This document shows positions 38,661 to 47,386 of a stretch of DNA of 64,000 nt, one piece after another. The notes below the pieces were generated by a model. It did not search any database. It worked only from the letters and a program-made list of their open reading frames with translations, and was not told the origin of the DNA. The DNA is taken from positions 186,001 through 250,000 of the forward strand of contig NZ_VORB01000006.1 in the NCBI RefSeq assembly GCF_007995015.1, in the 5' to 3' direction. The translations under genes were made by a program, and so were the position numbers. Numbering within the stretch: the first letter of the stretch is position 1; each line of letters starts with the position of its first letter. The stretch is from Luteibaculum oceani (GTDB lineage: Bacteria; Bacteroidota; Bacteroidia; Flavobacteriales_D; Luteibaculaceae).

Positions 38661-39583
38661 TACTCTTTACTGGCGTTAAATAAAAAGTCTTTTTCCTCAG
38701 GCGTCAGGTTTTCGTAACCCGATTTGGAAATTTTGTCTAGAATAGCGTCTATTCTAGCTTGCTTGTCGGCCGAATTGGTGGTTGTTTTATTAGTAGTCTG
38801 GCTTTTTGGGGTTCTTGTTTTGTCGGCTTTTTTATTGCGATGAACAACCTTTACCTTAGGCTGGCGCACAAACAGTCCCCTTACCAAATTAATGAACAGG
38901 TAAAAGTATTTTGCGATATCCTTACCTTGGGTTAGTTGTTTGGCATATACAAATCCAAAGATTGCGCCTCCTAAATGGGCAATATGGCCTCCCATATTGG
39001 CACTGCCCCTTAAAGCTAATAAGTCTACCAGAACATAAAATCCAGCAATGTATTTAAGGGGTATTTGGCCAATTAACATCAGCCGAATGGGGTAATTGGG
39101 CACATAAGTGGCTGTTGCCAACATTACAGCCATTACTGAAGCCGAAGCACCTATTATAGGGCTTCTTCCTCCCTGAAAAACGGGAAGCAGGTTAAAGGCA
39201 ATTAGGTAAAGTAATAAACCCGATAATCCACCCATTATGTATAGTGGAAGCACCCGTTTTTCCCCTAGCAAATCCATAAAAATGCTACCGATGTAGTAGA
39301 ATATTAGCATGTTTACTAGAATATGCCATTGGTCTTCGTGGGTAAACATGTAGGTGATAAAAGTCCATGGTCTTTTTAAGTTAAGCAGCACATCGGAATT
39401 GGCGCTTAGGTACTCAACCAAAAACAATTGCTTTACACCGCCTCCTGCAGTATACCAGTCAAATCCACCTAAAAAGGCGATGATACCAATGACATTTATG
39501 GCAATAAATATTCCTGCATTTATTATCAGCAGTTTTATTAAGGTGTTGCCATTTTTAAATTGATATTTCAGTTGATCGAACAT
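38660..39583 (-). CDS. Rhomboid-family intramembrane serine protease
   Basis: 307 residues with six to seven transmembrane helices. The catalytic serine sits in PIIGASASVMAVMLAT (GASA rather than the usual GxSG, near residue 147) and the catalytic histidine in GGHIAHLGGAIFGF (near 199). The conserved HILVNMLIFYYIG block follows the first loop. A charged, probably cytoplasmic C-terminal tail (~240-307, HRNKKADKTRTPKSQTTNK) is an extension beyond the core family. Rhomboids cleave substrate transmembrane helices within the membrane. It is one base downstream of a second rhomboid gene, a tandem pair conserved in many Bacteroidetes. Confidence 0.92.
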   Translation of the reverse strand: MFDQLKYQFKNGNTLIKLLIINAGIFIAINVIGIIAFLGGFDWYTAGGGVKQLFLVEYLSANSDVLLNLKRPWTFITYMFTHEDQWHILVNMLIFYYIGSIFMDLLGEKRVLPLYIMGGLSGLLLYLIAFNLLPVFQGGRSPIIGASASVMAVMLATATYVPNYPIRLMLIGQIPLKYIAGFYVLVDLLALRGSANMGGHIAHLGGAIFGFVYAKQLTQGKDIAKYFYLFINLVRGLFVRQPKVKVVHRNKKADKTRTPKSQTTNKTTTNSADKQARIDAILDKISKSGYENLTPEEKDFLFNASKE

Positions 39584-39584
39584 G

Positions 39585-40367
39585 CTAGTAAAAATTCTGT
39601 CTATCCTTCTGCCAATATTTAATTAGGATAAAACCAAAAATCATTCCTCCAAGATGGGCAAAGTGAGCTACGTTATCTCCAGGTTTGTTCATTACACCTG
39701 AAAATAACTCTATCAACCCATATCCGATTACAAAATACTTCGCTTTTATAGGGAAGGGGAAGAAAAGTAAGTAAAGCTCAGAGTTGGGGAATAACATTCC
39801 GAAACCCAGAAGCAATCCAAATACAGCACCCGAGGCACCCACGGTGGGGTAGTTATATTTACCAAAATACCCTCTGGCGGCGTCGATTACAGAAGGGTCA
39901 TTAGATGGAATGCTTAGGTTGCGCACTCCGTCGCGAATTTGTGCTAGGAAATCTGATGATAACCCGGCGTTAAGTAATTCGTCTTTTAAAGAAAGGGCTT
40001 CCCAGTAGCTAACTCCAAGGTGAATAAGTGCGGCACCAAATCCACAGGTTAAATAGAAAATTAAAAAGCGCTTTGGGCCCCAAGATCTCTCCAAAACAGT
40101 CCCAAAAAGAAAAAGGGCGTACATGTTAAAGAAGATGTGCATTAATCCTCCATGTAGAAACATGTGGGTAATAAGCTGGTACGGAGCAAAATTTGCCCCA
40201 TTAGGCAAGTACAATCCAAATTTGTAGTTCAGCCATGAAAGTCCTGGTCCCGCATTGCCAAAAACAACACTGGCAAAGTAAACGAGGGCATTTATGATAA
40301 TCAGGTTGATTACAACGGTGCGTGTATTTATTCCACCTCCAAATCCGCCTCCAAAGTTGTTCATCAA
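39585..40367 (-). CDS. Rhomboid-family intramembrane serine protease
   Basis: 260 residues, beginning with a Gly-rich leader (MMNNFGGGFGGGI) and then six transmembrane segments. The catalytic Ser lies in TVGASGAVFGLLLGFG (near 177) and the catalytic His in AHFAHLGGMIFGF (near 235). HMFLHGGLMHIFFNMYALFL carries the conserved HxxxN oxyanion-region histidine and asparagine. This is the more canonical of the two tandem rhomboids. Its start overlaps the mutL stop by 4 bp, so translation is probably coupled. Substrates are unknown; surface or secretion proteins are possible in such an organism, but this is inference. Confidence 0.93.
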   Translation of the reverse strand: MMNNFGGGFGGGINTRTVVINLIIINALVYFASVVFGNAGPGLSWLNYKFGLYLPNGANFAPYQLITHMFLHGGLMHIFFNMYALFLFGTVLERSWGPKRFLIFYLTCGFGAALIHLGVSYWEALSLKDELLNAGLSSDFLAQIRDGVRNLSIPSNDPSVIDAARGYFGKYNYPTVGASGAVFGLLLGFGMLFPNSELYLLFFPFPIKAKYFVIGYGLIELFSGVMNKPGDNVAHFAHLGGMIFGFILIKYWQKDRQNFY

Positions 40368-42244
40368 TTAAATAGTTTGTCTATGTCGTTGGTACTCATT
40401 GTTACGGAGCAAGCCTTACCATTTGGGGCTTGTTGTGGGTTTTTACAACTAAATAAATCCCCTACCAGCGCTTGCATTTCGGTAAAACTTAATTGGCGAC
40501 CTGTTTTTATGGAACCACAAGCTGCCAATCCGTATGCCAGTTTCTCCTGAAAATTGTAATTCGCGTTTAACTTCGGCATTTTTAATAATTCTATAAACTC
40601 CTCCATAAAGGCAGAGAGCTTACTCATTTCCAATCCTTCGGGCACCGCATTAATCACAATTTCATCTTCGGAAAATTGCTCAAACTGAAGTCCCATTTTT
40701 TCGAGATCTTCCTTAGAATCCATTAGCAATTGGTAATCAGATGGATTGATCTTTATACGTTCCGGAAACAGTTGTTGCTGGCTGCCACTCCGTCCACTTG
40801 CAAGTTTAGTTAAATAGCGTTCAAATAGTACCCGTTGGTGAGCTCTTTGTTGGTGGATGAGTATAAATCCGCTTTTAATTTTTGTTAAGATGAATTTCTG
40901 TCCAATTTGAACAAACTCTTCCTTGTCCCTATCCGGCGATTCACCCAAAGAGGCTTCATACAGATCCTTGCGCGAATTATCTTGCTCCTTAGATTCCTTC
41001 TCTGTCCATTCTATTGGGGCAGTTGGTCTTACGGCTTCTTCTTTTTTCCAGTCTACATTAAACTCACGCTCTATATCATACAGCTCCTTTAGTTTTTCTG
41101 GTGCTTTGGTGGTAGTTCGTTCGCTATTGCTAAAGCTTTCCCGTTTAAAAGGGTTGTAATTAGGGTTTACCTTAATTTGAGGTATGGCAATTTTGTCTCC
41201 TTTATTTACAGGGGTTATAGGAACTTCGCCCTGGTCGAAATCAATGGATGGTTTTACATTAAAGATCCCCAATGACTTTTTAACACTTGCCTGGATCAAT
41301 TGGTATAATGCACGCTCATCCTGAAATTTAATTTCGGTTTTTGTTGGGTGTATGTTTACATCAATTCTATTGGGTTCTACCTCCATCATTAAGAAGTAGG
41401 AGGGGAAGGAACCCGAATCAATCAAATCTCCATAAGCCTGAACGATGGCGTGATTAAAGTAATTTGATTTTATAAATCGACGATTTACAAATAAGTACTG
41501 TTCGCCTCTAGTTTTTCTGCAAAATTGTGCCTTACCCGTAAACCCAGAAAGGTTAAGCATTAAGCTTTCCTCTTCAACGGGTACTAGCCTTTCGTTATAG
41601 TTTTTCCCAAAAATTCCGACCACTCTTTGGCGTAGGTTACCGGCGGGTAAATCGAAAATGACTTGTTTGTTATGCTCTAGCTTAAATTTTATTTCTGGAT
41701 GGGGCAATGCAACCCGGATAAACTCCTCACTTATATGTTTAAACTCAACGGCGTCACTTTTTAAGAAATTACGGCGCGCAGGAGTGTTGTAGAATAGGTT
41801 TTTTACTGCAAAAGAACTTCCGTTGGAACAAGTGCAGGCTTCTTGCAAGGTAAATTCGGAGCCTTCGATTATCAATCGGGTGCCAACTGCGTCTTGTTTG
41901 GGTTTTGTTTTAAGCTCCACCTGCGCAATTGCTGCTATAGAGGCCAAGGCTTCACCTCTAAATCCTTTGGTGTGCAGGTTAAATAGGTCGTCTGCATTCT
42001 TTATTTTGGACGTTGCATGGCGTTCAAATGCCATACGGGCATCGCCTTCGGACATTCCACATCCATTATCGCTAACTTGAATAAGACTTTTTCCAGAGTC
42101 CTTTACGAGGAGTTTTATTTCGGTTGCACCAGAGTCAATGGCATTTTCCATTAATTCCTTTACAACAGATGCAGGTCTTTGAACTACTTCACCTGCGGCA
42201 ATTTGGTTGGCAATGGAGTCGGGTAGGAGCCTAATTATGTTCAT
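40364..42244 (-). CDS. mutL: DNA mismatch repair protein MutL
   Basis: 626 residues, typical for MutL, which couples MutS mismatch recognition to downstream repair. The N-terminal GHKL ATPase is complete: IAAGEVVQRPASVVKELMEN, SDNGCGM, KGFRGEALASI and NTPARRNFLKSD. The C-terminal dimerisation region includes LIHQQRAHQRVLFERY. At this point endonuclease-type MutL proteins have DQHAxxExxxxE; here the Asp and the first Glu are replaced (HQQRAHQR), so nicking activity is probably absent or altered. The gene lies between a small membrane protein and two rhomboid genes with 4-bp overlaps on both sides. Confidence 0.96.
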   Translation of the reverse strand: MNIIRLLPDSIANQIAAGEVVQRPASVVKELMENAIDSGATEIKLLVKDSGKSLIQVSDNGCGMSEGDARMAFERHATSKIKNADDLFNLHTKGFRGEALASIAAIAQVELKTKPKQDAVGTRLIIEGSEFTLQEACTCSNGSSFAVKNLFYNTPARRNFLKSDAVEFKHISEEFIRVALPHPEIKFKLEHNKQVIFDLPAGNLRQRVVGIFGKNYNERLVPVEEESLMLNLSGFTGKAQFCRKTRGEQYLFVNRRFIKSNYFNHAIVQAYGDLIDSGSFPSYFLMMEVEPNRIDVNIHPTKTEIKFQDERALYQLIQASVKKSLGIFNVKPSIDFDQGEVPITPVNKGDKIAIPQIKVNPNYNPFKRESFSNSERTTTKAPEKLKELYDIEREFNVDWKKEEAVRPTAPIEWTEKESKEQDNSRKDLYEASLGESPDRDKEEFVQIGQKFILTKIKSGFILIHQQRAHQRVLFERYLTKLASGRSGSQQQLFPERIKINPSDYQLLMDSKEDLEKMGLQFEQFSEDEIVINAVPEGLEMSKLSAFMEEFIELLKMPKLNANYNFQEKLAYGLAACGSIKTGRQLSFTEMQALVGDLFSCKNPQQAPNGKACSVTMSTNDIDKLFN

Positions 42245-42552
42245 AAAATCCCTCCACTTTCATTCCATAACCAAAATAGGATAATAAGCAGCCCTATCAA
42301 TATCATCGTAATTCGGATATTACTTTTTTTGGCGCTTTTGCGGTATGAAATATGTGAGCGATGTCTACGCTCTAGTCTATTGAAAAGATCTTTTTCACTG
42401 GTATCCAGCTTTCCCTCTGCAACTAGCTCTCTCTTAATTTGAGCTCTTCGCTTTGCAATGCGTTCCTTTTGCTCGTCGTAATAACGAGGTTTGAAATGAA
42501 AGGATTTTGGGCCTTTCGACTTAAATAATCCTGGGATTTTTGGTGCTTCCAT
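42241..42552 (-). CDS. Small basic protein with C-terminal transmembrane helix
   Basis: 103 residues. The first ~75 are highly charged and basic (YYDEQKERIAKRRAQIKREL, LERRHRSHISYRKSAKKS) and the last ~25 form one membrane helix (ITMILIGLLIILFWLW). It is thus a tail-anchored protein with a cytoplasmic basic domain. I do not recognise a named family. Small genes of this kind commonly precede mutL in Bacteroidetes. The 4-bp overlap with the mutL start indicates cotranscription. Function unknown. Confidence 0.75.
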   Translation of the reverse strand: MEAPKIPGLFKSKGPKSFHFKPRYYDEQKERIAKRRAQIKRELVAEGKLDTSEKDLFNRLERRHRSHISYRKSAKKSNIRITMILIGLLIILFWLWNESGGIL

Positions 42553-42665
42553 TGGTAAACAAAGGTAATCTATCTATTACTATAACGAAACCCACAATTT
42601 ATTGTGCAATTTATTGTTCAAATGAAAAGAATTAAAGGTCTTAAGATTGTACCTTGGCAGGCCCA

Positions 42666-45600
42666 ATGACCATGAAGAGAATTAAATTTTTCCACCCACT
42701 TTTTTTGTTGTTTGCCTTTTTAACCGCCCAAGCGGTAAACGAAGGTCAAAATTCTAACCATTACCGTGAAGCTAGTTTATTTCGATTTGCGAATGCAACC
42801 AATAAGGAGCCTGGTTTTGCGAGGATACAATCCGAGCACTGGGCAAAAAAGGTGTTAGATACTTTAACTGTCCGTGAAAAGATTGGGCAGTTGTTTATGG
42901 TCGCGGCTTATAGCAACAGAGGGCCTGAGCACGAAGCCGAGCTGAAAATGCAAATTGAAAAGTACGGAATTGGAGGATTAATTTTTTTCCAAGGTGGCCC
43001 CGGTAGGCAATTAAACATGCATAAACGCCTATCTAAATCGTCAAAATTACCGCTATTAATAGGGATAGATGCAGAATGGGGGTTAAATATGCGTCTGGAT
43101 AGTACCTACGGTATTCAGAGAAATATGGTGCTCGGTGCAACCCAAAACCCAATTTTAGCCCAGGAGGCAGGTGCTGCTATCGGTGCCCAGTGCCGTGCTT
43201 TAGATATAGACATAAATTTTGCTCCTGTATGCGATGTTAATAGTAATGCTGCCAATCCTGTAATAAACAGCAGATCTTTTGGGGAAGACAGATTTTGGGT
43301 GGCAAAATTAAGTGGTGCCTTTGCCCGCGGTATGGAAAGCTCAGGTGTAATGGCTTGCGCCAAGCATTTTCCGGGGCATGGAGATACCGACAGCGATTCG
43401 CATAAAACATTACCTACTGTTGGCCATGGCTTGGCCAGATTAGACTCTATAGAGCTCTATCCATTCAAATATTTATTTAAAGCAGGTGTTTCTTCGGTAA
43501 TGGTGGCGCATTTAAATGTTCCAGCCATGGAACCTTCTGGACTCCCGTCTACCCTTAGTTCTAAAATTGTACATGGGTGGTTAAAAGATAGCCTCAACTA
43601 CAAAGGGTTAATCTTTACCGATGCACTAAATATGAAGGGTGTTGCAGATGCATACCCAGCGGGAATTACCGACCTTAAAGCGTTGCAAGCTGGAGCCGAT
43701 GTCTTGCTATTTCCGTTGGATGTCCCCAAAGCGATAGCGGAAATTGAAGCGGCCATTTTGCGCGGTGATATTCCTATGGATCGCCTTGATGAAGCCTGTT
43801 TAAAAATTCTTAAGGCTAAGCAACACCAAATGGAACAGGCTTTTGTAGATACTCCATCCATGGAGGAGATAAAGTCTCCTAAGTCCATGGAAAGTCTAAG
43901 GACTAAAATTGCTGAAGCGAGTATTACGCTACTTAAAAACGAGGCAAATTTACCCATAGATCCGCTGGACAAGGATGTAGCAGTTATTGGGGTAGGAAGA
44001 GGTACCAAACCCTTCCTAAATGTTGTGGAAGACTTAAGTGCCATTCCCACTGGCTTTGCGGAAAATCCATACAGTAACAAACCACTGATTGCTAAGCTTA
44101 GTAAAAGAGAACGGGTAGTATTGGTAATGGATGGAAGCCAGTACAAAGGAAAATCGAATTATGGACTTGGGCCCGCCGAGCTGGGCTTAATTTCGGAATT
44201 GGCACCAAAAACTAAGCTGATTCTAGTGTGGATGGGTAACCCATACGCCCTTACAGAAATGCCTGAAAACTTATTGGGAGAATTAAAGGGTTTGGTTTTG
44301 GGTTATCAGGATATCAAAGAGCAACACCTTGCGGCAGCAAAGGCCTTGTTGGGGGTAATTCCTTTTAAAGGAAAACTTCCAGTAACGCTTAATAAGCAAT
44401 TTGTAGCCGACAAAGGTGAGACTACATCTAAAGAAACCGGATTTATAGAAACCTTTCCAGAAAAAGTGGGTATGGATGGGATTAAGCTTCAAGAGATAGA
44501 TGCTTATATCCAAAAACAGATAAAAGATAAAGCCACTCCAGGCTGTAGAATAGTGGTTTTGCGCAAGGGTAAAATGGTTTACAACAAGAGTTTTGGACAC
44601 TATACCTACGCTAACAATCAGCCCGTAAATCGATTTTCTATATACGATTTGGCGTCCCTTACCAAGGTTCTTTCCACTGGATTGGCGGTGATGAAACTCC
44701 ACGAAGAAGGGGTTTTGGATATTGGAAAGACCTTAGGGGATTATCTCGCTTGGATTCCTCGAGACAGCCCTTATGCGAAACTGGTATTAAGTGATGTAAT
44801 GTTGCATCAGGCGGGGTTACAAGGCTGGATCCCCTACTTTCAAGATTATATAGACCCAACACCGGAGAGGGCGAGTTTGGTAAATCAAAACGCTTCTTCA
44901 AAACACCCTGTGCAAGTGGCAAAAGACTACTTTGTAGTAAGTGAAATGAGGGATTCAATTTTTGCCCGAATTTTAAGGGAGCCATTGAGGAAAAAAACGG
45001 ATTACCTGTACAGCGATCTGGGTTTTTATTTCCTTAAAGAAATTGTTGAAACCATTACGGGAAAGCCACTGAACGTATATGTAGCAGAGACCTTTTATCA
45101 GCCCATGGGACTTAAAAGCATGACCTACTTGCCCAGAGAGAAATTCTCAGAGGAATCAATAGTTCCAACCGAATATGATGCGCTGTGGCGCAAGCAATTG
45201 GTGCATGGTTTTGTACACGATCAAGGAGCTGCTTTACTAGGTGGAGTGGGAGGTCATGCTGGTTTATTTGGAAGCGCCGAAGATGTAGCAGCAATTATGC
45301 AGATGTTGCTGGATGGGGGGAGTTTTAACGGTCAACAATTTTTAAAATCATCAACAGTTGAATTCTTTACTGCTGCCAGAGCAAAGAATCCAGATGATAA
45401 TAGAAGAGGGTTAATTTTTGATAAACCCGTGCGCGATGGAGGACCAGGCCCTACCTTTGACGGCATAAGCTTTAATAGCTTCGGTCACTCTGGGTTTACC
45501 GGTACCCTTGCATGGGCAGATCCCGATGAGGAAATTGTTTATGTCTTTTTGAGTAACAGAATATATCCAAGTGCCGAAAACAAGAAATTAATTCGAAACA

Positions 45601-45683
45601 ATGTGCGGTCTACGATACAGGAAATGATTTACGAAGCGATCATCGACTCGAAAAACGAAATGGCTGCCCAACCAAAACCCTAA
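42666..45683 (+). CDS. GH3 beta-N-acetylhexosaminidase fused to a beta-lactamase-type serine hydrolase
   Basis: About 1005 residues. The frame is open from a TTG at 42654, but ATG 42666 (or 42672, MKRIKFFHPLFLLFAFLTAQ) gives a normal signal peptide. Residues ~60-400 are a NagZ-like GH3 domain with KHFPGHGDTDSDSHKTLP (Asp-His dyad loop) and nucleophile FTDALNM. Residues ~400-590 resemble the GH3 C-terminal domain. Residues ~620-1000 are a class C beta-lactamase-like domain with SLTK (nucleophile Ser), YSD and HSG motifs. The fusion suggests periplasmic muropeptide processing: removal of GlcNAc plus an amidase, esterase or peptidase step. It is followed 6 bp later by bshA. Confidence 0.92.
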   Translation: MTMKRIKFFHPLFLLFAFLTAQAVNEGQNSNHYREASLFRFANATNKEPGFARIQSEHWAKKVLDTLTVREKIGQLFMVAAYSNRGPEHEAELKMQIEKYGIGGLIFFQGGPGRQLNMHKRLSKSSKLPLLIGIDAEWGLNMRLDSTYGIQRNMVLGATQNPILAQEAGAAIGAQCRALDIDINFAPVCDVNSNAANPVINSRSFGEDRFWVAKLSGAFARGMESSGVMACAKHFPGHGDTDSDSHKTLPTVGHGLARLDSIELYPFKYLFKAGVSSVMVAHLNVPAMEPSGLPSTLSSKIVHGWLKDSLNYKGLIFTDALNMKGVADAYPAGITDLKALQAGADVLLFPLDVPKAIAEIEAAILRGDIPMDRLDEACLKILKAKQHQMEQAFVDTPSMEEIKSPKSMESLRTKIAEASITLLKNEANLPIDPLDKDVAVIGVGRGTKPFLNVVEDLSAIPTGFAENPYSNKPLIAKLSKRERVVLVMDGSQYKGKSNYGLGPAELGLISELAPKTKLILVWMGNPYALTEMPENLLGELKGLVLGYQDIKEQHLAAAKALLGVIPFKGKLPVTLNKQFVADKGETTSKETGFIETFPEKVGMDGIKLQEIDAYIQKQIKDKATPGCRIVVLRKGKMVYNKSFGHYTYANNQPVNRFSIYDLASLTKVLSTGLAVMKLHEEGVLDIGKTLGDYLAWIPRDSPYAKLVLSDVMLHQAGLQGWIPYFQDYIDPTPERASLVNQNASSKHPVQVAKDYFVVSEMRDSIFARILREPLRKKTDYLYSDLGFYFLKEIVETITGKPLNVYVAETFYQPMGLKSMTYLPREKFSEESIVPTEYDALWRKQLVHGFVHDQGAALLGGVGGHAGLFGSAEDVAAIMQMLLDGGSFNGQQFLKSSTVEFFTAARAKNPDDNRRGLIFDKPVRDGGPGPTFDGISFNSFGHSGFTGTLAWADPDEEIVYVFLSNRIYPSAENKKLIRNNVRSTIQEMIYEAIIDSKNEMAAQPKP

Positions 45684-45689
45684 GGGGAA

Positions 45690-46832
45690 ATGAATATTGG
45701 AATTGTTTGTTATCCAACATTTGGAGGTAGCGGGGTAGTAGCCACCGAACTTGGTAAAGCCCTCGCCAGGCAAGGACATAAAGTCCATTTTATTACCTAT
45801 GCACAGCCCGTTCGGTTAGTGGGTAGTCTCAGAAAAAATATATTTTATCACGAAGTAAGCGTAAGCGATTATCCACTTTTTGAATATCAACCCTATGAGT
45901 TGGTTTTAACCAGTAAAATGGTAGATGTTGCTTTACACGAAAACCTGGATGTGCTTCATGTGCATTATGCTATTCCACATGCGTCGGCGGCTATTATGGC
46001 TAGGGAAATTCTAAAGGAAAAGGGAAAATATGTCCCCATTGTAACCACCCTTCACGGTACGGATATAACCTTGGTTGGAAAAGACGAAAGTTTTGAACCG
46101 GTAATTACGCATGCAATCAATAAATCGGATGCCGTTACTTCTGTGTCAGAGAGCCTAAAACAGGATACCTATAAATACTTCGGAGTGACCAACGAAATAA
46201 AGGTGATTCCCAATTTTATCTGTCCAGAAAATTTAGAGAGTAGAAGAGAAGAGATTGAGGGAATACGTAGTAACTATGCGAGAGCAGAGGAGCGTATCCT
46301 TATTCATATTTCCAATTTTAGAGCGGTTAAGCGAGTAGAGGACGTAGTAAAAGTGTTTGCCAAGGTGCAGCAAAGAGTGCCCGCCAAACTCATTTTTGTG
46401 GGCGATGGCCCCGATCGCATCAAGGCAGAAGCAAAATGCCGCGAATTGGGCGTTTGCGATAAAGTGTTTTTTCTTGGAAGACTTAAAAATCCGACAGAAG
46501 CCCTTTTTATGAGTGACCTATTTTTGTTAACCTCAGAAACAGAGAGTTTTGGTTTGGCAGCCTTGGAGGCTATGGCGATAGGAGTGCCCGTGGTGAGTTC
46601 CAATACAGGTGGAATACCCGAAGTAAATAAACACGGAGTCTCTGGGCTTTTATCCGAAGTTGGAGATATTGAAGATATGGCGAAAAATGCCATAAGTATT
46701 TTAAAAACCGATGAGGCTTTGGCTGCTTATAAACAGGGAGCTAAAGAACAGAGTGAATTGTTTAATCTTAAGAAAATCCTGCCAGAATACGAGCATTTGT
46801 ACTCGCAATTGTTGGTAAAAAATCCATCATGA
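45690..46832 (+). CDS. bshA: N-acetyl-alpha-D-glucosaminyl L-malate synthase BshA
   Basis: 380 residues, a GT4-family glycosyltransferase. The N-terminus MNIGIVCYPTFGGSGVVATE and HFITYAQPVRL are characteristic of BshA. This enzyme joins GlcNAc from UDP-GlcNAc to L-malate, the first step of bacillithiol synthesis. Donor-site motif ESFGLAALEAMAIGVPVV holds the E-x7-E pair. A purine-rich AAGGGG lies just before the ATG. It is 6 bp after the GH3 fusion gene and its stop overlaps the next gene by 4 bp, so the three are probably one operon. The bshB and bshC genes are not in the window. Confidence 0.92.
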   Translation: MNIGIVCYPTFGGSGVVATELGKALARQGHKVHFITYAQPVRLVGSLRKNIFYHEVSVSDYPLFEYQPYELVLTSKMVDVALHENLDVLHVHYAIPHASAAIMAREILKEKGKYVPIVTTLHGTDITLVGKDESFEPVITHAINKSDAVTSVSESLKQDTYKYFGVTNEIKVIPNFICPENLESRREEIEGIRSNYARAEERILIHISNFRAVKRVEDVVKVFAKVQQRVPAKLIFVGDGPDRIKAEAKCRELGVCDKVFFLGRLKNPTEALFMSDLFLLTSETESFGLAALEAMAIGVPVVSSNTGGIPEVNKHGVSGLLSEVGDIEDMAKNAISILKTDEALAAYKQGAKEQSELFNLKKILPEYEHLYSQLLVKNPS

Positions 46833-47386
46833 AGTTTATAGGAAATCGAATTTCTCACCAGAAAAAAGAGGGCATCTTTTCGGTGGTTATTGCTGCCGGT
46901 GTCGAAAAAGCCTACGAACGTATTTTGTTGATGTGGTTGCTACTCTGGACCCTCTCGGGAGTATATTTTATAACTCAACTTTTTGCAGATCATAGCCAAG
47001 AACTAAAGCTTTACATTGGGATTTTACTAAGCTTTTGGTTGTACTACGAAATTCGGGTGGGACGTGTATATTTTTGGCGGAAAGCAGGATATGAATCTAT
47101 AAAGTTTGTAGAAGATAAGGTACTTATAAGTCAGGTTATTTTAGGTAGATCCAAACCCAAAACGTACTTCGTTCAAAATATCGATCAGTTTAAAGCCGAT
47201 ATGCCTAAAGAAACCAATGTGTTGGAGTTTTTAAATAATTCCTTTTGGGTTATGGGGCGACCCTATATTTCTTTCCAGCACCAGGGCGATACAATTAGTT
47301 TTGGTCGACAATTAACAGAATCGGAAAGAAAGGCCTTGGTAATGCTTTTAAATAAAGAATTGGCCTACAGTAAGAAAAAATCGTAG
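46829..47386 (+). CDS. Conserved hypothetical membrane protein (two transmembrane helices)
   Basis: 185 residues with two adjacent membrane helices (~30-52 and ~60-80: LLMWLLLWTLSGVYFIT, LKLYIGILLSFWLYYEI). A cytoplasmic beta-rich domain of ~100 residues follows, resembling a bacterial PH-like fold (VEDKVLISQVILGRSKPKTY). No family is recognised with confidence. Its start overlaps the bshA stop by 4 bp. Its last 22 bp overlap the 3' end of the convergent glycosyltransferase gene. Confidence 0.7.
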   Translation: MKFIGNRISHQKKEGIFSVVIAAGVEKAYERILLMWLLLWTLSGVYFITQLFADHSQELKLYIGILLSFWLYYEIRVGRVYFWRKAGYESIKFVEDKVLISQVILGRSKPKTYFVQNIDQFKADMPKETNVLEFLNNSFWVMGRPYISFQHQGDTISFGRQLTESERKALVMLLNKELAYSKKKS

